From Rhodosporidiobolus odoratus (lineage: Eukaryota; Basidiomycota; Microbotryomycetes; Sporidiobolales; Sporidiobolaceae), in contig JAOANU010000002.1 in NCBI GenBank assembly GCA_034387635.1, positions 1,302,001 to 1,366,000 of the forward strand: a DNA stretch of 64,000 nucleotides. Reading direction: 5' to 3'. Numbering within the stretch: the first letter of the stretch is position 1; each line of letters opens with the position of its first letter. Under the pieces are notes generated by a model that was not told the DNA's origin, ran no database searches, and saw only the letters and a program-made list of their open reading frames with translations. Positions 23,256 through 34,837 of this stretch are shown here, one piece after another. A program made the position numbers and the translations under genes.

Positions 23256-24341
23256 GGCGTGAGCTAAGCCTCCCCGTGACGGCGCAATGGAAGGTTTCAG
23301 CGGGCGTCGTGCTGCCGTGTATTGCCTTGTATTGCCTGCGCAGAAGCGTCATTAGCGACTAGCAGCCAAAGAAACACTTTGTTGGCTTCGTCACGCCGAC
23401 AGAGGTGGAGCGAGTAGAGAAAACGTGACACAGAACGCCCGCACGACATCAATAGCTCGACCCATGACTCGAAGACGCTTCAGCACGGTGGAGGGTGAAA
23501 GCTGGCGCGAATGCCGGTAGACACTGCGAAGCTGGAGAAAACGCTTGAGGCCGGATTGAGCGATCTTTCCCGAAACCGACGGAAGAAGTCGTAAGTGCAG
23601 GATAAAGAGCTGCGCTGATGGCTTGTCAGCAAGAGAACGTGCGCTTACGGCGCATACGGCAGAGGGAAAGCAGCGGCTGAAGAGACCGCAGAGACGGAAA
23701 GAGGAAAGAGGAAAGAACGAGAAAAACGCACCGTGCAAAACCTGGGTCGCCCGCTGCCTCTCGAGGGTCTGACTGAGTAGCCTGTCCGTCGTTGCCAGTC
23801 TGATGCACCAGCCGAACCCTCTCGTCCATTCTCCCGACACTTATCAAAGATCCCTCGTCCATCTCTAATTGTCTGCCTCGCCGACGCAGCAGAGGCGGCC
23901 CTTCTTTGCACATCCAGCCTTGCGTTCGATTCGCGTGATGTCCGGACCGCGCCTTGTCGGATCTCGAAGTTGATGGGCGAGTTGGAAGAGGTTCAGATAG
24001 CAGCGACGGCTCAGCGGACAAGGTCAAGGGTGGGCACAGGCGTGTAGTCGAGCACTATAGGCAGACTGGATAGTGTTACATACTGTCCAGGCCGGATCGA
24101 CGAAAGCAGATGGAAGCGAAACAGCGTGCACGAATCTTCCCCTCTTGTACGTTCCTCGCTAGCAGCTCAAGCCGCGTACAGAACATCCAACAATACTCAC
24201 GCACTCCTGACCACCCAAGCACCCGCCGCCACTCGCGCCGCTTGCCTCTGCCGTCGGGCGTACACCTCGAGTAAGTCCAATTCATCGTGTCTTCCTTCCC
24301 TCTGTCGCTGCTCATACGCGCATTCCACAGTTACCTACATC
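23256..24341. other. Unique flank right of duplication A copy 1
   Basis: The minus strand holds open, coding-like but unassigned text (about 23.39-24.03 kb), including SGLKRFLQLRSVYRHSR. A similar SGLEGFARLRDLHC lies in the matching flank of copy 2, which suggests a shared relic. An intron-like GTAAGT...CCACAG pair at about 24274-24330 would sit in the 5' untranslated region of the next gene. No complete gene can be built. Confidence 0.35.
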
Positions 24342-25415
24342 ATGGCGATCCCCTCTCTACCCCACGACATTGTCGACCTGGTACTCTCCAACTCGGTTCT
24401 CGACGACTCCGACCTCGCACGGTGTTGCCTCGTCTCTCGCGCCGTCCTGCACCCCGCCCGGAGGAACCATTACCGGACACTCAACTTGACAGCCGGTTAT
24501 ACTATCATCGTTGACAACGAGGGCGAGCCCGTGGAAGTGGAGTGCTAGACACCTAGAATGCGCCTCCTCGTTGCGACTATCGCGAATCGGCCCCACCTTG
24601 CCTGTCTCGTCCGCCGCATACTGCCCGACTTTCAATCGGATGCTGTACCGATGGGCCAGCGGCTCGACCATGCTCAAGTTCTACGTGACATGCTCGAGCA
24701 TACAGCCAAAGTGCAGGCGATCGATTTTCGTACCGTATCAACGTCTAGCTGGACGGACATACCCGAGCCGCTGCACAGTCTGCAACTCGAGGAGCTTGTC
24801 GGGATATATCTCAGCGAAGAGACTATCACGCTCCTGTCCCAACACGTCTCGCTTAAGCATCTCACCTACAGCTTGACATATTCCCCATCTCGTCCCTACC
24901 TCCCCAATTTCCAGTGTGCCTTCCGCAGTCTGAGTATTCACTGGGATACACGTACGATCCCTGCCGCTCTCGGTCCCCTCACCGCTTCCTCGTCTACATC
25001 GCTCGTTACCCTCGACACAGCGTTTTCTAGCGAAACACCCATCGACCTCGCATACCTTGTCAATCTTCGCCGCCTGGGCCTTTGAACTGTGTCGACCACG
25101 AGGCTGCTTCCACACACCGAGGCTTCATTGGACCGAACCCTCTCCGCCCTCGCTACGACTATGTCCAGCGCGCAGAGCCTGCAGGTTTTGGTGCTCAGAG
25201 TTCGAATCTTCGAGAACGGAACAGTGCGTCAGACGCCCACTTTCCCGTCTTATTTTCCACCAACCTTACGCAATCTCGAGTACCTCAATCATCTCGATGA
25301 ACAAGCCGTCGCTTCCTTGCTCGACTCTCCCACTCGCCCTCCGGACCTACGCATACTCGGGACTTTGCCTTTCGCCCGCCATATGACGCAAGTTCCATCT
25401 TTGATTGATCCCTGA
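24342..25415 (+). pseudogene. F-box gene with two in-frame stop codons
   Basis: The ATG at 24342 gives an F-box, MAIPSLPHDIVDLVLSNS, followed by DLARCCLVSRAVLHPARR. One continuous frame then runs to LIDP near 25415 but contains TAG at about 24546 and TGA at about 25083. Downstream text keeps the family look (LHSLQLEELVGIYLSEETITLLSQHVSLKHLTY, LVTLDTAF, LRNLEYLNHLDEQAVASLL). There is no splice pair around either stop and no frameshift. This is therefore either a young pseudogene or, less likely, a readthrough gene. Intact, it would be an SCF substrate receptor of about 357 residues. Confidence 0.65.
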
Positions 25416-25808
25416 GGAGAATCCGGCTGTTCAAGTGAAGGTCTTCACTTTCCGGTAAGCCTCTCTCGGCCTGTCAATTCTCTTTCCAACGCTGTCAAAA
25501 TAACACAAATGTCCTGCAGACGAACCGATTTCCATGGAGGCATATATGCAAGAGCGGGCGGCTGAGCGCACTCGAGAATAAAGATAGCGTCTTCAGCGGA
25601 CGATGAAAGCGGGAGAAAAAGGTCGGAACGGGCGCTTGTTGTAAAGAATGTCATTGGCTCCTTCGCCCCCCGGCCCTCGCTCGAGAGGCTACAATGTTGC
25701 TTTTCGCTGGCGGAGCCGATGCAATAAACCTCCACCGACGAGCTTGTCGACGTTTCCGATGCCGCCACTTTCGCTTCTTTCTTCCTCCCTCGCACATCTC
25801 GAGTTATC
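25416..25808. other. Intergenic, promoter of the DinB-like gene
   Basis: This is a 393-bp unique sequence. The last 100 bp are pyrimidine-rich, as before many starts in this window. No other feature is seen. Confidence 0.45.
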
Positions 25809-26707
25809 ATGGCTGCAGCTGCCTCTTCCGTCACCCTCTCCGGCGTCGTAACAGAAGCTCATCAGCCCGTGGAGGTGCTCTACCTAGTCGCCCGGCACTT
25901 TCTCCGACAAGCCGTCGACCTTCTCCGGATCGTCTCGAATGATGATCTCCTCACTCAACAAAGCAAGCTGAGCCCCGGATCGACCGTCGGCAAGCATTTG
26001 CGACACTTGGCGGACCACTACGCTGCGTTGTTCGCCTCTCTCGAAGCTGCTGATGCCCCCACTTCCCCCTCGTCCTCTTCGCCGTCGTCTTCGAATCGAC
26101 CACTACACCTCAACTACGACAATCGGAAACGAAACGTTGCAGCAGAGAACTCTCACCCTGCGGCGGTCGAGCAGTTTGAGCGATTGTTGGAACGGTTGGA
26201 GAGGTTAACGAAGAGTGGAAAAGGAATCGACCCCGAGAGGGAGGTCAGGTTGGAAGCGGTGACGCCGGTCAGAGTTGAGGTGGGGAGCACGTTTGCGAGG
26301 GAGTTGTGGTTTGCGAGCTTTCATGCGGTTCATCATTTCGGTGCGTTGCCGACATTCTTCCTCTTTCCTCTTTTTCTTTCTGCTCTTCCACTTTGCATTT
26401 GATACCGACACTGTTGTTGCGATCTCTGACCTGCCTTCGTATTGCGTCTCTGGTTCCCTGCAGCCCTGATACGGTACGTCGTCTTCCTCTGACCCTTTGA
26501 CTTGTCTTCCTTCTCTGCTACACATTGTCCTCCATCTCGCTTCCGCCGAGTCAGAGCTTGTCGTCCTGACATACTGCGCTTCGCAGAGTCATCGTTTGCG
26601 GTGAGCTAGGCCTAGAGGTCCCAGAAGACTTTGGCGTCGCTCCTTCGACTCTCAAGCACCGCGACGAATCCGAAGGAGCCGTACCCGTCAAGTCGCCCAA
26701 GTTGTAA
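25809..26707 (+). CDS. DinB-like four-helix metal-binding-fold protein
   Basis: Exons 25809-26340, 26464-26473 and 26587-26707 sum to 663 nt, 220 aa. The N-terminal helix QPVEVLYLVARHFLRQAVDLLRIV is followed by STVGKHLRHLADHYAALFASL, with the first conserved His of DinB-like folds. Near the C-terminus, ELWFASFHAVHHFALIRVIVCGELGLEVPEDFGVAPSTLKH supplies the paired His motif and the usual fungal family ending. The middle exon is only 10 nt. It is required, because it carries the codons for A-L-I-R after the HH motif. The family folds as a four-helix bundle that binds a divalent metal. The reaction in fungi is not established. The three His suggest an active metal site. Confidence 0.8.
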
Positions 26708-26775
26708 TGCGACAAGCAGGCGCTCTATCGCACCGGTCCATTGATCCATTGTAACGCTTTGCATACTCGTATACC

Positions 26776-26990
26776 CTACTCCCAGGTCACGCTATACCCC
26801 TCGTCCTCCCAAATCCCACCGTCACGTCGACCCTCCTCCGCGTATTGTGAAAGAGGTTGCAATGTTGGTGCCGCATAGTCAGGCCGCTGCTGTAGTGAAA
26901 CTGAGCGCGACCCCGGCTTAATTAGGCAGCTCTGAAGAGTCGAGTCTTGGTTGCCCAAAAACTCAAACCCCCCAGTGTTGGTCGATGCAC
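26776..26990 (-). CDS. Possible 3' exon of an unassigned minus-strand gene
   Basis: The minus strand is open from an AG acceptor at about 26990 to a stop at 26776. It reads TNTGGFEFLGNQ, then RPDYAAPTLQPLSQYAEE and DGGIWEDEGYSVTWE. The amino-acid texture is that of real protein rather than a shadow frame. No upstream exon could be joined with confidence. It converges with the DinB-like gene 70 bp away. Confidence 0.3.
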
Positions 26991-27380
26991 ACTAACCCCC
27001 ACCGGAGTGAGAGAAACGACTTTACCTAAGCCAGCTGAGTGTGAGAGTTACAGTCAGGGAAGTGTCGTCTACGCTGTTCGATGGCGAAACGAGGCGCTGT
27101 GCATGTGAAGAGAAAGAAGGAGAGAAGCGAATCGCCGATTTCGATGACACCGTCGGCTTCTCGCTAGATCCAAGTGTCTGTTGGTACCGGCATATACGCT
27201 CCTATGCTCTCAAGGTCAGCCTCAGCGAAGCAACTAATCGCATGGCTCGCTCTCACTCCGCTGGCCAACCTCTCCCGCCTCTCGTCCTGACAAATCAAGC
27301 AGCCTCACCACAACTCGGCATGGCTGTTCGATGCTAGTCATACGACTACCGACTGTTACATGCTAATGGGCGACCCGCCA

Positions 27381-27960
27381 GATTAAGCAACGCAAGGAGT
27401 TGAAGCGGGATTACGTGAGGTTCGAGCGGGACAGGACTTGGGAAGAAGGGCGGCGCGGAAGCGGGTACGGGTCGGCAGAAGCCAGAGCGGGCTCTTTCCA
27501 AAGCGATTAGTAAGTCGGGCCTTAGAAAGGTGAGAGCAGACAGCTCGAAACAGCTCTGCAGTGCGTTTTTTTCCCTCTTTCTGTTCTCTCCTTCTGCATT
27601 CAGGCTGACATCCTGGTCCCGACGTGGCACTCGTATGTGCTCACGCGCTGCTTCGCCTGTACCGGTATCGGCTCGTGCAGATCTCGCTGCATGCAGGGCT
27701 TTTCGGTCTCTTGTCTGTACCCCTTGCAATGGTCTTCAAATCAACTCATCGTGTCGACGCAGGTCTTTCTGAAGCATGCCCATGAAGCTATCGTCGCAGC
27801 GTGTCAGCGCTTATGTCACTTGCCTTACCCTCTCGTCTTTGCAGGCGCACGAAGACCATGCCAGCCGATACGCTTGCTCTTTCGACACGGTTTCACCGTC
27901 GTTTCGTTCTGTTTCAAGGCCTATCGGGGGCATACACACTTCCTGCTAGACTGCTCGTGA
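27381..27960 (+). CDS. Fragmentary multi-exon gene or relic
   Basis: After a branch-point-like TGCTAAT and a CCGCCAG acceptor comes an exon reading IKQRKELKRDYVRFERDRTW and ending at a GTAAGT donor near 27510. A mini-exon of seven bases (CTCTGCA) between CAG and GTGCGT then joins in frame to ADILVPTWHSYVLTRCFACTG. A further exon begins AHEDHASRYACSFDTVSPSF. The start cannot be located and the end near 27957 is uncertain. Family unknown. A relic is equally possible. Confidence 0.28.
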
Positions 27961-28261
27961 GCATGACACGCTCTGTACCTCTGGCGACGCTGTGTGCGGG
28001 CTGAAAAAGGATGCGAAGCGGTCCGCGGACCAGGAGGTGGAGAAAAACTGGATGGGCGTCGGCGGTGCAAGAGGCGAAGTCCTGTGTGTCTTCTCGCTCT
28101 TCCACCTCCTTCAAAGGTCAACACGACGGAGAAGACTCGCTGTGCGTGCTCTCCTTCCTGCTACATGCCTGGCCATTGACCTCAACCTGATAACCCACTG
28201 CAGCTTCCTCCTCTCTCTCACCTCTTCATCACTCCTCGGACACTCCGCCTTTCGCTTTTTG
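27961..28261. other. 5' flank of the prion-like gene
   Basis: This is a pyrimidine-rich region leading into the ATG at 28262. No distinct feature is recognised. Confidence 0.4.
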
Positions 28262-31200
28262 ATGGGCAGTTCGTCCAAGTACGACGATAGCAGCCGGCGG
28301 GGCTCTTCTCGCAGCCGCCGTGACCGCGACTACGACGACCGCCGGACTCGCGACAAGTCCCGCGACCGAGACTATCGACGTGATAGCGGGAGGGGCAGGC
28401 AGAGGAGCTCCTCGCGCTCGAGGAAGAATGACGACGACTACCGGTCTAGCAGGTCGTCGAGGAAGGACAGCGCGTACGATGATTATGACGACGATGGAGG
28501 GCGGTCGTCCGCGAAAAGGAGTTCAAGGCGCGATGACGGGAGCTCAAGGCGCGATGACGGTGACCGAAGCCGGTCGTCCCGCTCCTATGCCGACCAGGAT
28601 TCGGGTTACGCTCCATCGAAGAGCAGCAACAAGACGAGCAGCGGGAACAACGGCTCGTCCCGGCGTAAAACTGGGTACAACGATTCTTCCTATGGCGGCG
28701 ATGACTACGGCAACTCGGGCACTACAGGCGGCGACGACCCTTACGGCGAGACCGGAGACGACGCTTTCGACCCTACGCCTGCAAGCTCCAACAAGCGACA
28801 GCAGCCCTCTTCTGCTTCATATGGGGATGATGGCTACGGTCAGCCGAGCCAAAGCACCGGGCCGCAGCAGCAGAGACAGCAACGTCCGCAGGACTGGGGC
28901 CAACAGCAGCAGCAGCAGAGTTATCCGACTGGTAAGCCTGGACTGTTCCTCTTCGATGCGCCCGCTTGAACCTTTTTTCTCTGTTCTCCCCCTCCTTTCG
29001 CTCACACACTGCTTGCTCTCCAGCGCCCGCTTCCAGCTACAGTGCGCCCGAGTCTAGCTATGGTGCACCCGCATCTAACTATGGCGGACCCGCTTCTAGC
29101 TACGGACCACCTGCGTCAAACTACGGCGCTCCGGCCTCAACGCCCTCGTACCCTCCGCAATCTCAGTACGGTCAGCCTCCGCAATCGCAGAACTCATCCT
29201 ACCCTCAATATGGCGGACAGCCCCAGGGCACGCCAAACTACCCGCAACCTCCGGGAACCGCGCCCGACTACGCTCAGCCTCCTCGTCCCGGATTCCCGCC
29301 CGTAGCGCAACCTTCCTACCAGCAGCCGAACCCCTCTCAGAACTACTATGGACAAAATTCTACCGCGCCGCAGTCTCTCCCCGCGCCGCCTCCGCCCATC
29401 CCGCAATCGCCTTGGGGTTCGGCACCACCCAGCACCCCAGCTTGGGCGGGAAGCAACCCTGCCGCGCCACCGATGGCTCCTTCAACTTACGCCGGGTCGT
29501 CATATGCTCAATCAGTAGCGCCGTCGCAAGATGACGCAAACTCGCTTCGACCGCCGTACCAGCAAGGCGGTCCCGCTGCACCCGGTCTCTCCCGATCGTA
29601 TTCTGCAACTCCTGCTCCAGGTGTCGATCCCTCCTACGACTCGAACGCCTATCCTCCTTTCCCCGGTCCACCGCCTCCTATTCCTCCGACTTTTGCCGGG
29701 GTACGACGGCCGAGCACTCCTGCTCAACCGCCGGCTCCACCTTCGCAGCCGCAAGCTCCGCCGTACGATCCGAACCAAGCCTACTGGCAGCATCCTGCGT
29801 TTACGCCTGCGCAACCACTTCAGCAGGCTGCCCAGTCGAGCTACTTCCCGCCGCAAGCTCCTTCCGCTCCATCGGTCCCAGGCTACGGTCAGCCGCAGCC
29901 TCCATACGGCGCACCGACGCCCAGTCTACAGCCAGTCCAACCCCCTCCTCAACAGCAGCAGAACCCTACTCCGCCGGCGCCGCAACAGGCGCAGAACGGA
30001 GGAGGCTCGACACCTTCGAACGGCGCTGTCGGCCAGTGGGTGCCCGGCGATGGAGGTCAATGGGTCTGGCAGATCACCACGCCGGCCGCCTCTTCGGCGT
30101 CTTCGGCACCGCAACCGTCTCAAGCGCCCGCGCCTCCCACTCCTTCCCTTCCTCCTCCGCCTCAAGCGCCTAGTCAGTACCAGGCGTACAACCCGAATGG
30201 TGTCGCTCCTCCTCCATTTTCTCCGCCCGCCCCGTCTGCGTCCGCCCCACCTACCACTATGAACCCGTACGCCCCCCCGCCGCTGGCACAGCAACCGACT
30301 GGCTATCCCGCTCCGGCCCCTTCGACTGCAGGCAGCACATACGGTCAGCCCTCCGCTCCGCAACAGCAACAGCCTCAAGAACAACAAGGATATTACGGTC
30401 AACCGCAACCTCAACAGCCTCAACAGCCCCAGCAACAACCCGCTGCTCCTTCTTACCCGGGTCAACCTCAGTACTATCCTCCCCCACCTCCATCCACAGC
30501 AGGTGGAGGTAACGGAGGGTACGACCGTCCTGCTTCTGCTCCTACCTACGCTCCCCAGCAACAGAACTTGCCTCGACCGTCGGCACCTTCCCAACCCGCC
30601 TATTCAGACGACCAATCTTCCTACGGAGGTGGGTATGATTCGCGTCGCGGCGGCGGTGGGAACGGAGGCAGCAGGTACGGCGACGATACGGAGGGTGAGA
30701 GCGATGGAGACTACGATACGACGCCGCAGAGGGCGCCTTCGAGGGGTACGAACGATCGGCGCGGCGGAGGAGGTAGGCAGACGAGGAATGACAACAGCGG
30801 AGGAGGCGGAAGCAGAAGAGACAGCTATGCCGATGACGGCTATGATCAGGGCTACAGTGGTAGCGGCGGGGGCGGCGGCGGGAGGGGATATAGCTCGAGG
30901 CAGGACTCTTATGACGACGGGAGGAGAACCGGTATGACCAGGCGAGCGGGAGGCATGACAAGCTCTGCAAGAAACAGGTCGTCGAGCCGGACGAGGAGTG
31001 GAAGCGGGGCGGGTACTGGACAGAGCGGCGGCGGGATGTACGAGTACAGGTCGCTCGGAAAAGGGCAGAGGAGGGGCAGCGTCAGCGAAGCGCAGAAGAG
31101 GCATGATCTGGCGACGTGCGTTCTTCCTCGCTATCTATCTTTTCCCGCGTGACGCCTTAGTTTGCTTGGGGTCCACAGCCGCATCGCGCAAGAAGAAGCC

Positions 31201-31855
31201 GACATCCTCAAGCAACGGTTCAGTTCGACAAAAGCTGCTCGTCGACAAGTAGAGGAAGAAGCCGACGACGACGAGAACTATGAACCGGCAGAACCGCCTC
31301 GCCGACCGAGGCGCATGAGTGTTGCCGAGACTTTCCGTCAGAACCAGTTTGTTACCTCTTCTTGTTCTTCTTTGGCGTACCTTTTTGTCTTACTATTTTT
31401 CGCTTCTTTGCTGCAGCGCCGTTGACGACTACGAGGAGCCATACGAGGATCATCGCCGTACCCGCTCAGCCGCAACTCCCGCCGTTGCTGCCCCCGCAAA
31501 ACCTTTGAAGCCCCTGCTTCCTCCCTCAAAAGCCTCCCGCATCGCCGCCTGGACCCAAGCTGTTCCTTCTTCCGAGATGTCCGACATGTCCCTCGAGGAC
31601 GACGCTTCCCCTCCTGCCGCAGCGCCGGTCAGGTCGGCGATGAAAGGCGGAAGGGCGAGGTCTAGCACGCCGGTTCCGCAGGCGCCGCCAGTGGACGACT
31701 TGGACGGGATCGTCGAGCCGTTCGATCCGTTTGCGCCGGTGACGACCGCACAGAGCGCTGCGCAGCTTTATGGGAGTTGGGTGCGTCTCCTTTGCTCATC
31801 TCCCACCGTGTTCTCCACTGTTAATCCCGTTTGCTGACCATACCTGCAGCGTTGA
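28262..31855 (+). CDS. SR-rich, Pro/Gln/Tyr-rich prion-like protein
   Basis: Exons 28262-28931, 29024-31115, 31179-31376, 31417-31780 and 31850-31855 sum to 3330 nt, 1109 aa. The first 200 residues are Arg/Ser/Asp-rich with RDRDYDDRR-like repeats. The middle 600 residues are low complexity rich in Pro, Gln, Ser, Tyr and Ala, with SSYGAP/SNYG repeats at the start and a single WVPGDGGQWVWQI motif. A Gly/Arg/Asp-rich stretch follows, then a compact C-terminus with a helical RIAQEEADILKQRF and acidic ends (DDLDGIVEPFDPF). The last exon is only the codons Arg-stop. The fourth intron-exon boundary (40-nt intron, 31377-31416) was chosen because it alone keeps the frame. An RNA-related, condensate-forming role is inferred from composition. 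No domain is recognised. Confidence 0.72.
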
Positions 31856-32134
31856 CAGCATCCCCTCAACAGTAAGTAAAGCGATAACTTCGCAGAAACC
31901 ACAAAGTCCTCCCTTGTTACTACTATCCTTTCCGTTCATTCTACTTCATCTCACGACACTTGCCTTTTCCTCGCGGGCTCACGAACTCCTTTCTCGCTGT
32001 CAGCAGCGAGCCAAAGTATGTAATGGACACTCAACAAAATAAGTCTTACACCTCGGCCTACTGCCGCACAGAGATATAAGACAGATAGATAGCACAACAA
32101 ATGAGAGCGCAAGATAATGAAGACCATGCCTGGG
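31856..32134. other. Convergent 3' flank
   Basis: This lies between the stops of the prion-like gene and the RGS gene. It is AT-richer than its neighbours. No feature is recognised. Confidence 0.5.
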
Positions 32135-34430
32135 TCAACGAGGGCGCTGTTCCGGGATGGCGAGCATGACTGCACACCAAATAAGGGTGGTAGCGATCGC
32201 GACGATATAGATCTCCTTCCTCTGCTTATTGTGCACTTCCTGAATCCAGGGGTCTTCGACGACACGTTCGGGCTGTAAGCGAGGTGTGGGGAGAAAGGGG
32301 GTGCGGGAGAAAGTCAGTCCTGAGAAGGTCGACGAGCTTGATAGCTTCGCAGATAAGGAAGGGCAGCATGTCAGGCAGAATCAGGCGGACGCACCCCAAA
32401 CATGGGCACCATCTCTCCCTTCTCGGTCTTGAGCGTCGCCCTGAACTTTCCCCTAACCTGCTTCGCCTTCTTACCCATCCTCTTCCTTGCCCCTTCCTTC
32501 GGTTTCTTCTGCAGCCCGGTCGCAGACGAGTCATCATGCGCAACATCTTCGGGTTCGCTCTCAGGTTCGAAAAGGAAGGGAAGAGAGGCGGCTAGATCGG
32601 AGAGACCTTTGTCGGCGGTAGCGTCGGCGCCGGGGGCGGCGCCGAAAACGTTGGGGCCGGGGGCGAGGGAGTTGTCATCGGAATTGGAGGGCATAGTCGT
32701 GAGCTCCCAGGCTTTGGAACGGAAGACGTCAGCGAAGCGTCCAGACGGTGCGAGAGAACCGGGAAGAACATGGGACGGACGATAGAGCTGCCTGGCCGTT
32801 CGCCGATGGATCTGCGTGCTACGCGGCAGGTGAATGTCAGTCAATGCCTTGACTAGCTCTGATGAGGAAAAGAAGTAGAACCAGGGCGAAAGAGAGAGGA
32901 TCGGACAAACCAGAAGAACTTGAAGGCCGAATACCCTTGCACCATTCCTGTAAATGCATGTCACCTGATGAGCGGCACGCATCTCGGGAGAACAGCAAAG
33001 GAGACACACCCATCTGAACGAGTATCGAGGGAATGATGCGGTACCACCTCGAGTGGGCGAAGAAAATAATAATAATAGTGAGCAAGATGGCGAGGGAGAG
33101 CTCGATGGCCCCGATAGTGTAGCTGCAGAGTTCGGATTGATTCAGCGGGCGCGGTCCCGAGGTCGCGAAATGTAATGGAATGTGGTCGCGGAAGGGGAGA
33201 AGACGTACGAGAACAGCCGCTTCGGAGCATTCAGATTTCCCTTGGCGTATTCCATGTAGTGCGGTAGAGAGCGTTCCATCATGTCAAAGGCGTGTTCGGC
33301 GACGTCCTTGAAGACGTCCGGGTGGGTGGTGATGGGTTCCTCTGCAGGAAACAAAACGGTGGGATGAGCTGCCTGCTCCGCCGAACGGGCGTACGAGATA
33401 GCGAGAGTACTGGCAGGGAGCGGATATGGGGAAAAGCAAGCATACCATTCCCATCCGGCCTCAAGCATTTCAGCACATGCTTTCTCAGCCTGGCATCAAT
33501 GTTCAACTCCTTACTCGCCCCCGGCAGAATAAACGTGGTCGTAATAAGCTTGATCTCATCCACGAACGGAAGCGGTCCCTCCGCCACTTCCTCTCCCGTC
33601 GCAGTAAGCCTCGACTTCATGGGCGACAGCTCAACGAACCGAATATTAGCGAGCGAACCTCGTCGTCCTTTGTCCTTTTCGGCGGGGAAGTCGGTAGGCG
33701 CGTCGGAGGTAGGAGGGTAGGTAGATATCCCAAACCCCTTTTCTACGTCCAACTCGGCAGCAGGGACGTGGCCGGTTTGCCCAGTTGCGGTGGAAAAAAC
33801 GGATCCACCGCTGGGGCGACGTCGCATAAGACGGCTCCACCAGGCGTCGTCTCCGCGGTTCTGAGCCGCAGTCGAGTCGGTAGTCATGACGGAGCCGGCA
33901 GGAGTGTAGGAGGCGCGATAGGGTTCAGGCGGGGAAGAGAGGGCTTTTTGGGCGGGAGGAAGTTCAGCCCAGCGGCGGTGATAGTCGCGGTACCCTGCGT
34001 ACAAGTCGGTCAGCTGTTGCTCAAGGGTGTATCGGAAAGGGGGCAGCGCGTACAAATGGTGAATTGCAAACTACATTTCAGTGGGGAGGAAAATCAGTCA
34101 GTTCCGGAATGCCAGCTTTGCAGCGTCCGCTACCGCCTGGTCCTCCAGAGCAGAGGTAATTGAGCGTACTTCTCAATTGAGTGCTCCTCCTGCGCAACGG
34201 GAAAAGACCAAAGTCAGCTCACCTCCATGTCAGGGGGAGGGGAAGGGCGAGAAAAGAACGCGAAATAGCTTACATGCAACAAGAACCCCTCAAACTCCTT
34301 CAAGGTCAAAGGACTGCATCTAGTCCCACCGATGATCTCCTCGAGGTTGACTCCCTTTGCTGAAATGGGCGTGGCGGGGGTTGATGAACTGGTGGGGAGT
34401 TGAGGGGAGGAAGGGGAAGCAGGAGGCATG
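32135..34430 (-). CDS. RAX1: RGS-domain membrane protein (Rax1 type)
   Basis: The start MPPASPSSPQ at 34430 leads to LEEIIGGTRCSPLTLKEFEGFLLH, the first RGS helices, then HHLYALPPFRYTLEQQLTDLYAGYRDYHRRWAELP. After a long loop come VDEIKLITTTFILPGASKELNIDARLRKHVLKCL, PDVFKDVAEHAFDMMERSLPHYMEYAKG, a membrane segment IELSLAILLTIIIIFFAHSRW, a second hydrophobic patch (YSAFKFFWFV), a disordered basic loop and a last membrane segment IYIVAIATTLIWCAVML. An RGS domain split by loops and followed by C-terminal membrane spans is the Rax1/Crg2 plan. In yeast Rax1 marks bud sites, and basidiomycete relatives dampen G-protein signalling. There are several short introns. The symbol is by architecture. Confidence 0.72.
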
Positions 34431-34837
34431 GCTGGACTTGGCAGATGCAAGACGCGCAAGCAGAGCTAGAGCCAGAAGAAGGAGAACAAGTACCGAGTGT
34501 ATCTAGACGAGCAGAAGTACGTAGAACAAGGCAAAGACAAACCAGCCTCTCGAACGAGGAGGAGCAGAGATCTGATTCGGCAAACGCAGGACAGACGATC
34601 GGACTCCGCGTTTTTGGAGAGATGATCATGCCGGGCCTCCAGTCCTTTATTGCTCTCCGTGATCTCCAATTTCGTCTCCAAATCGAGCCCGCCAGGCCCA
34701 GGCCGATTTATGCCCTTCTCAAATTGCCTCTTCCGGCCGAAAGCCGTGGTGGGAAGCAATCCCCCCCCCCCCCCCCCCCCCCCCCCCCTTCCCCCCTCAC
34801 AACCTGTCCGAGACGAAGTGGACACAACCCGTTGATG
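34431..34837. other. Intergenic with poly-C run, left of repeat B copy 1
   Basis: This is the upstream region of the RGS gene followed by a homopolymer tract. Open frames across it are Pro- or Gly-repeats caused by the poly-C. Confidence 0.5.
34762..34788 (+). repeat. Poly-C tract of about 27 bases
   Basis: An uninterrupted C run is followed by TT and a six-base C run. It lies about 50 bp left of repeat B copy 1. A similar tract precedes copy 2. The exact length may be affected by sequencing. Confidence 0.85.

Noticed and set aside
25195..25215. GTTCGAATC-like motif as a tRNA B box
   Set aside because: It lies inside the F-box frame, and no A box or cloverleaf could be placed around it.
34762..34788. 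Poly-C run as a telomere or centromere mark
   Set aside because: It is a pure homopolymer, not a telomere-type repeat, and lies among ordinary genes. A repeat-edge feature or slippage fits better.
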